This document shows, piece by piece, positions 36,659 through 46,335 of a stretch of 64,000 bases of DNA; the first letter of the stretch is position 1; the number at the start of each line of letters is the position of its first letter. A program made the translations under genes and the position numbers. The DNA is from Clostridia bacterium. GTDB taxonomy: Bacteria; Bacillota; Clostridia; Oscillospirales; CAG-272. Location: contig JAFUOH010000011.1 of the NCBI GenBank assembly GCA_017482055.1, positions 26,133 to 90,132 of the forward strand, read 5' to 3'. Below the pieces are notes generated by a model that had not been told where the DNA came from, ran no database searches, and saw only the letters and a program-made list of their open reading frames with translations.

Positions 36659-38005
36659 TTACATCGGTGCCTCGGCAGTCCCATCGGGAGCGAGGGATGT
36701 AAATTTTGTATACTGACCGAACCAGCCCATAGGCACGGTGCCTGTCGAGCCGTGGCGATTTTTTGCCACGACAACATCGGCGACGTTCTGCTTTTCGGGA
36801 TCGGTCTGATAATAGTCACGGGAAAGGAACATGATTATATCCGCGTCCTGCTCGATCGCACCCGAGTCACGAAGGTCGGAGAGCATCGGCATTTTTTCGT
36901 TTCCTTTACGGGATTCGGGGTTACGCGAAAGTTGTGCACAGCAGATAACGGGCACCATGAGCTCCTTCGCAAGCAGCTTGAGATTACGCGAGATGTCGCT
37001 GACCTCCTGCACACGGTTATCTATCTTTCGGTCACTCTGCATAAGCTGCAGGTAGTCGATGACAACAAGTCCGAGATTCTTCACGCGGCGAAGCTTAGCC
37101 TTCATCCCCGTGGCGGTGATTCCCGTAGTGTCGTCTATGAGTATATCGCATTCGGAAAGAGTTGCGGAAGCGTGCGCCAGCTTTGACCAATCCTCGTCGG
37201 TAAGCTCACCCGAACGTATATTGTGGCTGTCAACAAGCGCTTCGCTGGAAAGCAGACGAGAAACAAGCTGCTGTGCCGACATTTCAAGTGAAAATATGCA
37301 CACCGCTTTTTTAGAATCCCGCGCAACATTTGAAGCTATATTGAGGACAAACGAGGTCTTACCCACACCGGGTCGCGCACCCACGATGATCATATCGCTC
37401 TTACCCATACCGACTAACACCTTGTCAAGGTCACCGAAGCCTGTTGGAGTACCTATAGTCTCGGCGCGATTCGTCTGAAGCTGATGCAGATGCTCATAGG
37501 TCTGAACCAGCACCTCGCGGATATGGGTGAATCCCTTCTGCTCGTTACCCTCGGCAATGGAGAAGATCTTCTGCTCGGCGTTTCCGAGAATGTGCGATAC
37601 CTCGTCCTCGGCACTGTAAGCTGATTCGGATATCTCCTCGGAGGCGGTGATAAGACTTCGGAGCAAGCTCTTGTCCTTGACGATCCTGGCATAATCCTCC
37701 ACATTTGCCGCCGACGGAACCACGTCTGCAATAAGCTTGATGTAGGATTTGCTGTTATTTTCGTCATAAACTCCGCGATGAACCAGGGTATCTATAAGCG
37801 TTACTATATCTATATCGCGGTTTTTTATATACATATCCTGCATGGCAAGATATATCTGCACATGCTCGTCAAGGTAAAAATCCTCGCTTTTAAGTATACC
37901 CGCGATGACATTGAAGCATTCGGGGTCGATGAGGATCGAGCCGAGCACGGACTGCTCCGCCTCAAGAGAGAACGGCAGCTTGCGTGCAAAAGCGTTATCA
38001 GCCAT
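36659..38005 (-). CDS. dnaB: Replicative DNA helicase DnaB
   Basis: This 448-residue hexameric helicase has an N-terminal primase-interacting domain (FSLEAEQSVLGSILIDPECF) and a RecA-like domain with GARPGVGKTSF (Walker A), FSLEMSAQQLVSRLL and VVIDYLQLMQ (Walker B), ending with the arginine-finger segment AKNRHGSTGTV. It starts two bases after the rplI stop. No intein is present. Confidence 0.97.
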   Translation of the reverse strand: MADNAFARKLPFSLEAEQSVLGSILIDPECFNVIAGILKSEDFYLDEHVQIYLAMQDMYIKNRDIDIVTLIDTLVHRGVYDENNSKSYIKLIADVVPSAANVEDYARIVKDKSLLRSLITASEEISESAYSAEDEVSHILGNAEQKIFSIAEGNEQKGFTHIREVLVQTYEHLHQLQTNRAETIGTPTGFGDLDKVLVGMGKSDMIIVGARPGVGKTSFVLNIASNVARDSKKAVCIFSLEMSAQQLVSRLLSSEALVDSHNIRSGELTDEDWSKLAHASATLSECDILIDDTTGITATGMKAKLRRVKNLGLVVIDYLQLMQSDRKIDNRVQEVSDISRNLKLLAKELMVPVICCAQLSRNPESRKGNEKMPMLSDLRDSGAIEQDADIIMFLSRDYYQTDPEKQNVADVVVAKNRHGSTGTVPMGWFGQYTKFTSLAPDGTAEAPM

Positions 38006-38007
38006 GA

Positions 38008-38457
38008 TTATTTTTCTTCATTTATGAGCACGTTGATCTTGCCAACGACCTCGGAATGAAGCTTGACATCAACAGTGTGCATACCAAAGGTCTTTAAAGG
38101 ATCGCTAAGCTGGATCTTGCGCTTGTCAACAGTGATATCCGCCTGGGTCGCCAATGCTTCCGCAATATCCTTTGTGGTAACGGAGCCATAGAGCGTGCCG
38201 TCCTTACCGGATTTGCCCGAAAGCTTAACTACAACAGTCTCTAATTTTGCCGCGGTATCCTTGGCGTTCTGAAGCTCTACCTCTTTTCTGTGCTGTTCAG
38301 CCGCTTCTCTGCCCTTTATCTCGTTGAGCGCCTTATTGTCTGCGATGATCGCCAGACCCTTTGGGAGCAGGAAGTTGCGCGCGTATCCGTCGGATACGTT
38401 TATAAGCTGACCCTTCTTACCCTGCGATTTTACATCCTGTGTTAATACGACTTTCAT
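38008..38457 (-). CDS. rplI: 50S ribosomal protein bL9
   Basis: This 149-residue protein has the bL9 signature [14 protein letters not shown] near residue 24 after [19 protein letters not shown], a long connecting helix ([20 protein letters not shown]), and the C-terminal RNA-binding domain. It lies between gdpP and dnaB, the common order in Firmicutes. Confidence 0.97.
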   Translation of the reverse strand: MKVVLTQDVKSQGKKGQLINVSDGYARNFLLPKGLAIIADNKALNEIKGREAAEQHRKEVELQNAKDTAAKLETVVVKLSGKSGKDGTLYGSVTTKDIAEALATQADITVDKRKIQLSDPLKTFGMHTVDVKLHSEVVGKINVLINEEK

Positions 38458-38488
38458 ATTTATTTTCTCCTTTTCGGTAAAATTGCTT

Positions 38489-40531
38489 TTAATTCTTCTT
38501 CATATAATCGTCTATCGCGTCTTTAAGCGAGGTGAGAGCGGAGGTCATGGATACATCTTTAAGGAATGCGCCTGCCGCCTCATAATATCCTCCGCCGCCC
38601 ATTCGTTCAAGAATGAGCTGTACGTTGATATTGCCCGCAGACCGTGCGGAAATATGCACGCTGTCTTCGATCTGTACCAGTGCGAAGCTCGCCATGACTC
38701 CGCTGACCGACAGCAGCTTATCCGCCGCCTTAGCCGCCGCAACGCGGTCCTGAGGCGTTCCGTCGCTGTCACTCATGGAAATTGCAAACATCTGACGGTA
38801 GGTGACAACATTCATGGAGAACTTTGCTTCTCTCATGAAATCCTCAAGTCCCGACTTGAAGAACCACTGTACCTCAGTGGGATTTGCGCCCTCGGAGCGC
38901 AGGTAAAGTGCCGCACTGAATGTACGCACACCTGTGTTGCGTGAAAATTGCTTTGTATCGAGCAGCATACCCGCGTAAAGCACATCCGCCTCCTCGCGGT
39001 GGAGACCGCCGATGGGAAGCGCCTGCTCCAGCATTTCGGAAACCAGCTCACATGCCGACGATGCCGACGGCTCGATGTAGGAAATGGCAGGCTCGCGTTT
39101 GTAGTCTCCCGTCTTTCTGTGGTGGTCGATGATGGCGACCATTCCAACGTTTTCGGCAATATCGGGAGCCTCGAACTGTACGGGATTGTTTACGTCAACA
39201 ATGACCAACAGCGTATCGGAGTGAATCATGTCCTGTCCCGTGATACTGTCAACAAATATGTCAGCATACTCGGGGAGAGGTGCTACACGCGTGATAGCGC
39301 TCTTTATATTGGGGTCCTCACGGTTGACAACAATATTCGCCTTCACACCGCAGAACATCGCAAGCCGCGCAATACCCACACAAGCACCGATGGAATCGTA
39401 GTCCGGGTTACGATGACCCATGATAAGCACGTTGTTTGCCTTAGCCATACACAGCGAAAGCTGATTTGCGATAACCCTCGCGCGCACCTTGGTACGTTTC
39501 TGAACGGTCTTGGTACGTCCGCCGTAAAACTCGGTGTTGTGGATATTCTTGACAACCACCTGATCACCGCCGCGCTGCAGGGCAAGATCGAGAGATGCAT
39601 GAGCATCGCGATCCTTATCCGCCAGCGTGCCCTTAACGCGAGAGATACCGATGGAAACGGTTACGGGCATACTGCCCTCACCGATACGCACCTCACGGAT
39701 ACGGTCAAGCACATCAAACTTTTTTTCAATGAACTCATCAAGATATCTCGCTTCGAATAAGAATATGAATTTATCCCGCTCGTATTCTTTTAGAATACCG
39801 CCCACGGAGTCTGCCCATTCCTTCAAAATAGCCTCAACCTGCGCCGCCGCGGCGCGGTATTTTTCCTGTACGAACTGCATCAGCTCGTCAAGATTGTCTA
39901 TCATTACATAAGCGATGATCGTCTCCTCATCAGCAAGACGCTTTGCCATCTGCTTAAGCTCTGTGCGCTCATTCCAAACAGTAATGACATAATTCTTTCC
40001 CTGAGAGGTGATCTTGTATCCCTTGATGCGGAACACACGGTCATATGCCACAGCTTCAACGCCGTCGGACGACGCGGTATTTTCGGGGGGAGTTGTGGTA
40101 TCCTCAAGAATACGGTCGATCGTAACATCAACCACGCTGTCGATATACTTTGCATACAGCACCTCGCGCGGATTTGCCGCTCCGGTGAAAGCATTGTTAT
40201 ACCAAATGATCCTGCCCGACTCGTCGCAGATGACCACCGGGAGATACAGCTTTAATATAAAATCAAGGGTGATGTTTCCAAGCAAAGGCGACAGCTTCTC
40301 GTCGTCGGGATCAGCCATTCGAAAGCTGAAGAAGCCATACAGCTTCAATGCAATAAATTCCGCCGCAAGCAGACATACGAGCAGCACACCTCCGAGTGCA
40401 AGCGTATTCAGCTCTGAGTAATGCATGAGCAGTCCGTAGAGTACGAAGAATAACGCCGCAACTACGACAACGATCATCACTCGCCTTGAAAATATGAGCG
40501 GTTTTTTTTCATGTTTGTTTTTAGGGCTCAT
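38489..40531 (-). CDS. gdpP: Cyclic-di-AMP phosphodiesterase, GdpP type
   Basis: This 680-residue membrane enzyme has two N-terminal TM segments ([40 protein letters not shown]), a PAS-like region ([18 protein letters not shown]), a degenerate GGDEF domain ([20 protein letters not shown]), then DHH and DHHA1 domains with [22 protein letters not shown] and [12 protein letters not shown]. It hydrolyses c-di-AMP, the messenger that controls K+ transport, which may link it to the trkAH genes elsewhere in the window. It is translationally coupled to the DUF2232 gene upstream. Confidence 0.95.
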   Translation of the reverse strand: MSPKNKHEKKPLIFSRRVMIVVVVAALFFVLYGLLMHYSELNTLALGGVLLVCLLAAEFIALKLYGFFSFRMADPDDEKLSPLLGNITLDFILKLYLPVVICDESGRIIWYNNAFTGAANPREVLYAKYIDSVVDVTIDRILEDTTTPPENTASSDGVEAVAYDRVFRIKGYKITSQGKNYVITVWNERTELKQMAKRLADEETIIAYVMIDNLDELMQFVQEKYRAAAAQVEAILKEWADSVGGILKEYERDKFIFLFEARYLDEFIEKKFDVLDRIREVRIGEGSMPVTVSIGISRVKGTLADKDRDAHASLDLALQRGGDQVVVKNIHNTEFYGGRTKTVQKRTKVRARVIANQLSLCMAKANNVLIMGHRNPDYDSIGACVGIARLAMFCGVKANIVVNREDPNIKSAITRVAPLPEYADIFVDSITGQDMIHSDTLLVIVDVNNPVQFEAPDIAENVGMVAIIDHHRKTGDYKREPAISYIEPSASSACELVSEMLEQALPIGGLHREEADVLYAGMLLDTKQFSRNTGVRTFSAALYLRSEGANPTEVQWFFKSGLEDFMREAKFSMNVVTYRQMFAISMSDSDGTPQDRVAAAKAADKLLSVSGVMASFALVQIEDSVHISARSAGNINVQLILERMGGGGYYEAAGAFLKDVSMTSALTSLKDAIDDYMKKN

Positions 40532-41664
40532 TTCGATTCCTTTCCGTTATTTGCCATTTTGCGGCGTGCTCCGTTCTCGCGGAAGGTGACTATTACGCCC
40601 AGCGCGCACAGCAGTATGGCTATCGTTGAGGGATTGATAAATGCAAGCAAAAGTGCGGGAATGAGCACAAGTGCGCTCATTCTGCCCATGGAAGCCTTCC
40701 CGCGGAAGCCGAGAACAACATCCCGTGCACCGCAGTAGAAAAAGCCGGGGGAGAGTATGAGGATGAGATTTTCTGCCGCAATGGCAGGTATAAGTGTACC
40801 ATCAGCCGATGCAAAAAGCACGGAAACCACATACGCAGCTATATACACACCCGCACTGACGGAGTCAAGCTCGATACGCCACTTTACAGGCTCGCAGAAC
40901 ATCTCCACCATTGGTCCGTCCTCGGTGCGCTTTGCTCTCATACCGATACGCAGACCGCCGGGAAGAAGCTTATCCAAGCCGAACACCTCCGCAATAAGTC
41001 GGGCGGCAAGCGTTACAAGATATGCCCACACTATCATTACGGCGACGATGCTTCCGATGAGCAGAGTCTTGTAGTAATACAATGCTGTCTTGATGTCGGC
41101 TTCGGAGAAATAGCTTATCTTTTCTCCGCCAACCTCAACGGCGAACTCGGAAAGATATTCGCCAATCGGTTCAAACACAAGCTCCAGCACTGCGTTTATG
41201 GTTTCAATATTCACCGCACCGAGCTCTGTGTATATCGTCAGGGCAAAGGTGACAAACCAGAGTATTACCGCAGGCAATGCCGCCGCTATTATGGATACCG
41301 CACGTCCGAGTCGCATGCAAAGCGTGAGATATATCGCCATTGCCATGAGAAGCGGGTACAGCGCAGAGAGCGCCGCTGTCACCGACTGCAGATATACAGC
41401 CGATACCGCAAACGGAAGCAGGTTCGCCGCGAGCAGTATCCAAAGTACAGTTTTGGAACCACGTGCATCCAGTGCCAGCAATATATTAAGTGCCGCCACA
41501 AGTATAGCGAGTAAAAAGCCGAATATGCCAAGCACTCCCACCGCCCACGCAAATGTGAGCAGGCATATCGCTGCGACAAACGCAATGCGTGCAGGCAGAG
41601 TCAAGCGCGGTATCTCATCTGCGCCGACCTTGTTTATATCATTGTTACCGTTATCCATGCCCAC
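40528..41664 (-). CDS. DUF2232 (YybS-like) membrane protein
   Basis: This 378-residue polytopic protein has about eight TM segments (IAFVAAICLLTFAWAVGVLG, AVSIIAAALPAVILWFVTFA and others) and a Gly/Leu-rich C-terminal part. Its place directly before gdpP, with ATGA overlap, matches yybS-yybT(gdpP)-rplI-dnaB of Bacillus. The role is unknown; the family is sometimes compared with S components of vitamin importers. Confidence 0.85.
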   Translation of the reverse strand: MGMDNGNNDINKVGADEIPRLTLPARIAFVAAICLLTFAWAVGVLGIFGFLLAILVAALNILLALDARGSKTVLWILLAANLLPFAVSAVYLQSVTAALSALYPLLMAMAIYLTLCMRLGRAVSIIAAALPAVILWFVTFALTIYTELGAVNIETINAVLELVFEPIGEYLSEFAVEVGGEKISYFSEADIKTALYYYKTLLIGSIVAVMIVWAYLVTLAARLIAEVFGLDKLLPGGLRIGMRAKRTEDGPMVEMFCEPVKWRIELDSVSAGVYIAAYVVSVLFASADGTLIPAIAAENLILILSPGFFYCGARDVVLGFRGKASMGRMSALVLIPALLLAFINPSTIAILLCALGVIVTFRENGARRKMANNGKESK

Positions 41665-41708
41665 ACCTCCCGATTTGCAAAGTGGCGATATTACTCCATA
41701 TTAATCTT

Positions 41709-41737
41709 ATTATACCACTTATTTTTGATTCTGTCTA
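41709..41737 (-). promoter_or_regulatory. Promoter of the DUF2232-gdpP-rplI-dnaB operon
   Basis: On the minus strand TAGACA (41732-41737) and TATAAT (41709-41714) are 17 bp apart with the TGG extension; the start codon follows 45 bases later. Confidence 0.75.
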
Positions 41738-41860
41738 TATATTAATGAAAAAAGTTTAGATAAATTTGCGTTTTGTGCTCATTTTTCGCAAAAAAACGAA
41801 AACCGAGCCGCGTTTATGCTCGGTTTTCAAAATATTCGTTGCGAAAAGTCAGCTCTTAAC

Positions 41861-42799
41861 TCAGCCGCCGATGCCGAACGCGGTCAGCACGATCGGGATG
41901 GTGACGCAGGCTAAGATATTGGACACAAAGGCAAGGCTTGCGCCGATCTCACAGTTTTCGTCTACAAGTCTTGGGAAAATAATGGTGTTGAGTCCGCAGG
42001 GCATGGAAACGAACAGCACAGCACAGATGAACACCGTGTTGAACACCGCATTCTCCGTGAGCGACAGCGCCGCGCCTGCCGCCAGGATTAATCCGCCCAC
42101 AGTAAAGGGTATCACCAAAAGCCGTGCGGCGCTGAGGATATAGGTACGCTTATCCGTGAGCAGTGAGCGCGGCTTGAAGTCGGACATTACGATACCCGCC
42201 ATCAGCATGCTGACAGGCCCCATACAGCTGCTTCCCGAGGAGGCAATGGAGCCGATGACAGACGGCAACTGCACTTTCGTAATACCCACCACGCCGCCGA
42301 GGAAAAAGGCGATAATAACGGGATTTATGATACGCTTCAAGCTTATCTTACTCTTGGTCAGCGTGCAGTAGGCGTAGGTGTAGACGTAGATCTGTGCAGG
42401 GAGGGTAAACATCATAAAATCCATCAGCGCCGCGCTTCCAAGCAGACTTTCGGTCAGGGCATAGCCGAAATATCCGTAGTTGGCAAGCACCAGCGAGTAT
42501 TCGTAAACGCTGCGTTCGTATTTGTCACGCGAGAACAGCTTTGCGGCGAAATGCATGCATACCGCCAGCACCAACATCAGCACTATACCCGAGATGATAA
42601 GCGCATATTTTTCTTTTATGTATTCGAGGGTGAATTTCTGCGAAAAGGTGTTGTAGCCGTTGCAAGGCGAGAATACGTAAACCAACAGCGTCGATAAAAG
42701 CTTTGCGTTTCCCGATTTGATGATACCGCATTTGGCAAGAGCGTAGCCCGTGGCAATGAATACGAACAGTGTGAACACCTGTGAAAATACAGTAAGCAT
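41861..42799 (-). CDS. AEC family transporter
   Basis: This 312-residue protein with about ten TM segments resembles auxin-efflux-carrier-type permeases. It begins MLTVFSQVFTLFVFIATGYA and shows the internal repeat of five helices, with FSPCNGYNTF and the C-terminal MPCGLNTIIFPRLVDENCE typical of the family. The start at 42799 follows GGGAGA. AEC proteins export small organic anions; the substrate is unknown. Confidence 0.88.
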   Translation of the reverse strand: MLTVFSQVFTLFVFIATGYALAKCGIIKSGNAKLLSTLLVYVFSPCNGYNTFSQKFTLEYIKEKYALIISGIVLMLVLAVCMHFAAKLFSRDKYERSVYEYSLVLANYGYFGYALTESLLGSAALMDFMMFTLPAQIYVYTYAYCTLTKSKISLKRIINPVIIAFFLGGVVGITKVQLPSVIGSIASSGSSCMGPVSMLMAGIVMSDFKPRSLLTDKRTYILSAARLLVIPFTVGGLILAAGAALSLTENAVFNTVFICAVLFVSMPCGLNTIIFPRLVDENCEIGASLAFVSNILACVTIPIVLTAFGIGG

Positions 42800-42933
42800 A
42801 AATTTTCTCCCAATAAGCGGAATTATTATCAGAACACTAAGGAAAAGTATATCACAATGCTCCCGCAAAGTCAACAGTAGTTCCGCACCTTCAAAAAAAA
42901 TATCCGTATAGCTCAAATTTTTTCTTTAGCTTA

Positions 42934-42962
42934 TTGAATTTTTATGTTAAATATGATATAAT
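42934..42962 (+). promoter_or_regulatory. Promoter of the SPFH/zinc-ribbon/TPM operon
   Basis: TTGAAT (42934-42939) and TATAAT (42957-42962), 17 bp apart, lie about 45 bases before the first start codon. Confidence 0.75.
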
Positions 42963-43008
42963 CAACATTAAGCGGTATTACCGCAATTTATTTCGGAGGT
43001 ATTTACTT

Positions 43009-44322
43009 ATGGGACTTATTAAAGCAGGTATCGGCGCGCTCGGCGGCGTACTCGCCGATCAGTGGAAGGAATTTTTCTACTGTGAAGCTATTGATAATGA
43101 TACACTGATGGTAAAGGGTCAGAAACGCACCTCTGACCGCTCGTCCAATACCAAGGGCGAGGATAATATTATTTCAAACGGCTCGGGCATCGCCGTTGCC
43201 GACGGTCAGTGTATGATAATCGTCGAGCAGGGCAAGGTCGTCGAGCTTTGCGCGGAGCCGGGCGAATTTACCTGGAACGCCTCCACGGAGCCTTCCATTT
43301 TCGCAGGAAGCCTCGGCGAATCCATTATCAACTCCTTCAAGGCTATTGGTAAGCGTTTCACCTACGGTGGTGACACCGGTAAGGATCAGCGCATCTACTA
43401 CTTCAACACTAAGGAGATCGTTGACAACAAGTTCGGCACTGCCACTCCCATCTCCTTCCGTGTAGTCGATTCACGCATCAACTTCGATGTTGATGTATCC
43501 CTTCGCTGCAACGGCGTTTACTCATTCCGCATCACCGACCCAATAAAATTCTACACTAACCTCGCGGGCAACGTCACGACTTCCTACGAAAAAGAGGCTA
43601 TCGCGCCCACGATGAAGGTAGAATTCGTCAGCGCGCTCGGACCTGCGCTTGCAAAGCTGTCCACCTTGGAGCTGCGTCCGAACCAGATCCCCGCGCACAA
43701 TACCGAGCTTGAAAAGTTCCTCAACGAGGAGCTCAGTGCCGAATGGGGCGAGCGCGGCATCGGTGACGTCAAGGTGGCGATGAACCCGCCAACCCTCACC
43801 GAAGAGGATCAAGAAATGCTCAAAACCGCCCAAAAGACCGCCATGTACCGCGACCCCACCATGGCGGCGGCGACTCTCGTCGGCGCACAAGCTGACGCCA
43901 TGAAAGCCGCGGCTTCCAACTCCGCAGGCGCTATGACCGGCTTCATGGGTATGGGAATGGCACAAAACGCGGGCGGCGTCAACGCACAGAACCTGTTTGC
44001 TATGGGTCAACAGCAGCAAGCAGCGGCACCGAAAGCCGCGCCCGCCGCACCGAGCGCTGACGGCTGGAAATGCGCATGCGGCAACACCGCGACGGGCAAG
44101 TTCTGCACCGAATGCGGCGCCAAAAAGCCCGAGGACGGCTGGGTCTGCACTTGCGGCAACAAGAACAAGGGCAAATTCTGCTCCGAATGTGGCGCCAAAA
44201 AGCCTGCGGGCGCACTCCTTTACAAGTGCGACAAGTGCGGCTGGGAACCCGAGGATCCGAAGAACCCGCCGAAATTCTGCCCCGAGTGCGGTGATAAATT
44301 CGACGAGGGCGATGCAAAATAA
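43009..44322 (+). CDS. SPFH-domain protein with three C-terminal zinc ribbons (YdjI-like)
   Basis: This is a 437-residue protein. The N-terminal ~330 residues are an SPFH/virion-core-like domain (GLIKAGIGALGGVLADQWKE; FFYCEAIDNDTLMVKG; IYYFNTKEIVDNKFGTATPI). A Met/Ala/Gln-rich hinge then leads to three zinc ribbons: CACGN/FCTECG, CTCGN/FCSECG, and CDKCGW/FCPECG. The first two are near-duplicates. B. subtilis YdjI has the same SPFH-plus-ribbon plan and is linked to membrane stress with PspA. The start at 43009 has CGGAGG. It overlaps the next gene as TAATG. Confidence 0.88.
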   Translation: MGLIKAGIGALGGVLADQWKEFFYCEAIDNDTLMVKGQKRTSDRSSNTKGEDNIISNGSGIAVADGQCMIIVEQGKVVELCAEPGEFTWNASTEPSIFAGSLGESIINSFKAIGKRFTYGGDTGKDQRIYYFNTKEIVDNKFGTATPISFRVVDSRINFDVDVSLRCNGVYSFRITDPIKFYTNLAGNVTTSYEKEAIAPTMKVEFVSALGPALAKLSTLELRPNQIPAHNTELEKFLNEELSAEWGERGIGDVKVAMNPPTLTEEDQEMLKTAQKTAMYRDPTMAAATLVGAQADAMKAAASNSAGAMTGFMGMGMAQNAGGVNAQNLFAMGQQQQAAAPKAAPAAPSADGWKCACGNTATGKFCTECGAKKPEDGWVCTCGNKNKGKFCSECGAKKPAGALLYKCDKCGWEPEDPKNPPKFCPECGDKFDEGDAK

Positions 44323-45413
44323 TGAGCGAGCTATCCACTTACAAATGCCCATGCTGCGGCGGTGTCATCGAATTCGACACCGCCTCGCAGAAGCCCAAGT
44401 GCCCGTACTGCGACACAGAGTTCGAGCTTGATGACCTGAAGCATTACGACGAGGACTTAAAAAAGGACGCTGACGATGATATTAAGTGGGAGGACGAATC
44501 AAAGGACGAATGGACAGAGGGCGAAGCGGAGGGGCTTCGAGTCTACATCTGCGAGACCTGCGCAGGCGAGATCATCGCCGACGACACCACCGCCGCCTCA
44601 AAGTGCCCCTTCTGTGACAACCCGATCATCATGAAGGGTCAGCTCGCGGGCGACCTTAAGCCCGACCTCGTCATACCCTTCAAGCTCGATAAAAAAGCGG
44701 CAAAGGCGGCTTACGAACGCCACATCACCGGTAAGCCTCTGCTTCCGAAGGTATTCAAGGATCAAAACCACATCGACGAGATAAAGGGCATCTACGTTCC
44801 GTTTTGGCTCTACGACGTAAATGCCGAGGCAAGCATCCGCTACCGCGCCACCAAGGTGCGCTCCTACACCACGCCCTCCCATAACTGCGTGGAGACCCGA
44901 CATTTCTCCGTCACACGCGGCGGAAGCGTGGGCTTCGAGCATGTCCCCGTGGACGGCTCCACCAAGATGGCGGATGATCTCATGGAATCCATCGAGCCCT
45001 TCGACTTCTCCGAAGCGGTGGACTTCCGCACCGCCTACCTCTCGGGATACCTCGCCGACCGCTACGATGTCTCCGTTGAGGACAGCCGCGCACGCGCCAA
45101 CGAACGCATCAAAAAAAGCGCCGAGGACGCTTTCCGCTCCACCGTCAACGGCTACGCAACGGTCATACCCGAGCAAAGCTCCGTAAAATGCGCGGACGGC
45201 AAGAGCCGATATGTGCTCTACCCCGTATGGCTTCTCAACACCACCTGGAACGGCGAAAAATTCACCTTCGCCATGAACGGTCAGACGGGCAAATTCGTGG
45301 GAAACCTGCCGGTTGACAAGAGCGCATATTGGCGCTACCTTTTCGGCGGTACCGCCGTCATCGGCGCCATCACGTTCGCCCTGCTCAACCTCATTAATCT
45401 GATAGGAGGTTGA
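44322..45413 (+). CDS. Zinc-ribbon membrane protein (YdjG-like)
   Basis: This 363-residue protein has two N-terminal zinc-binding pairs: CPCCGG/CPYCD (residues ~9-30) and CETCAG/CPFCD (residues ~77-100), TFIIB-like in spacing. A very acidic stretch separates them. A ~230-residue beta-rich domain follows (GIYVPFWLYDVNAEASIRYR; YVLYPVWLLNTTWNG) and one TM segment closes the protein (YLFGGTAVIGAITFALLNLI). It is the equivalent of B. subtilis YdjG, which sits with ydjH and ydjI. Confidence 0.82.
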   Translation: MSELSTYKCPCCGGVIEFDTASQKPKCPYCDTEFELDDLKHYDEDLKKDADDDIKWEDESKDEWTEGEAEGLRVYICETCAGEIIADDTTAASKCPFCDNPIIMKGQLAGDLKPDLVIPFKLDKKAAKAAYERHITGKPLLPKVFKDQNHIDEIKGIYVPFWLYDVNAEASIRYRATKVRSYTTPSHNCVETRHFSVTRGGSVGFEHVPVDGSTKMADDLMESIEPFDFSEAVDFRTAYLSGYLADRYDVSVEDSRARANERIKKSAEDAFRSTVNGYATVIPEQSSVKCADGKSRYVLYPVWLLNTTWNGEKFTFAMNGQTGKFVGNLPVDKSAYWRYLFGGTAVIGAITFALLNLINLIGG

Positions 45414-45415
45414 AA

Positions 45416-46288
45416 ATGAAACGAACTCTATCCCTACTGATATCCCTCACCCTCGCCGCTCTGCTGACTCTTTCGGTCAGCGCTGATCGAACGCTTCCGC
45501 TTGTCGTTGACAATGCGGGGCTGCTCGATGCCGAAGCCGAAGCCGCCTTGACCGAGACCCTTGACGACCTCGCCCGACAGCTTGAAGCCGAGCTTGCGGT
45601 AGTCACGGTGAATGGCACCGACGGCAAGTCTGCCATGGCGTACGCCGACGACTTCTACGACGGCAACGGCTACGGATATGGCGAAAACGACGACGGAGCG
45701 CTGCTGCTTATCAACATGGCAGAGCGCGAATGGTGGATCACCACCCACGGCGAGTGCGTGTATTCCCTCGATGACTACGCGCTGAGCACCATCGAATCCG
45801 CTTTCCTTGACGATCTCGCCGCGGGCAGCTACTACGACGCATTTCTCACCTTCGCCACCATGTCCGCGGATCAAATCAAAGCCTACCGCAGCGGCGACTA
45901 CGGCAACGATTACAACTACAACTACGACTACGATTATGATTACGACTACGACTACGACTACAGCTACACCCCCGCAAAGGCAAGCCCGCTTGACTACGTG
46001 CTGCCCTCACTGATCGTAGGCTTCGTGGGAGCGCTGATCATGGTATCGGTGATGAAAAGCGGCATGAAGACCGTTAAAAGCGAGGCGGGCGCAGCAAGCT
46101 ACCTCAAAAACGGCAGCCTGAACCTCACCTCCCACAGCGACAACTTTCTCTACTCAAACGTCACCCGCACACCCCGCGCGAACAACAATTCCTCCCACCG
46201 CAGCGGCGGCGGAATGCGCAGCGGCGGCGGCAGCATACACCGCAGCTCCTCCGGTCGCTCCCACGGCGGCAGAGGCGGACGGTTTTAA
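45416..46288 (+). CDS. TPM-domain membrane protein (YdjH/YgcG-like)
   Basis: This is a 290-residue protein. A signal peptide (LSLLISLTLAALLTLSVSA) precedes a TPM domain at residues ~25-150 (VVDNAGLLDAEAEAALTETL; YGENDDGALLLINMAEREWW). A run of alternating Asp-Tyr (about residues 165-183) follows, then one TM segment (VLPSLIVGFVGALIMVSVM) and a Gly/Ser/Arg/His-rich tail. The ATG at 45416 follows GGAGG just after the previous stop. It completes the three-gene ydjG/H/I-like set. Confidence 0.87.
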   Translation: MKRTLSLLISLTLAALLTLSVSADRTLPLVVDNAGLLDAEAEAALTETLDDLARQLEAELAVVTVNGTDGKSAMAYADDFYDGNGYGYGENDDGALLLINMAEREWWITTHGECVYSLDDYALSTIESAFLDDLAAGSYYDAFLTFATMSADQIKAYRSGDYGNDYNYNYDYDYDYDYDYDYSYTPAKASPLDYVLPSLIVGFVGALIMVSVMKSGMKTVKSEAGAASYLKNGSLNLTSHSDNFLYSNVTRTPRANNNSSHRSGGGMRSGGGSIHRSSSGRSHGGRGGRF

Positions 46289-46291
46289 AGC

Positions 46292-46327
46292 AAAAAATCA
46301 CCTGCGAAGATCGCAGGTGATTTTTTT
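46292..46327. terminator. Bidirectional terminator after the TPM gene
   Basis: ATCACCTGCG/CGCAGGTGAT (46297-46321) has an A-tract on the left and seven T on the right. It serves the TPM gene and the convergent secreted-protein gene. Confidence 0.9.
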
Positions 46328-46335
46328 GTTGTGGG

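Noticed and set aside
45905-45965. Asp-Tyr tract as a sign of a frame error
   Set aside because: The TPM domain before and the membrane segment after it are in the same frame, so the repeat is part of the protein.
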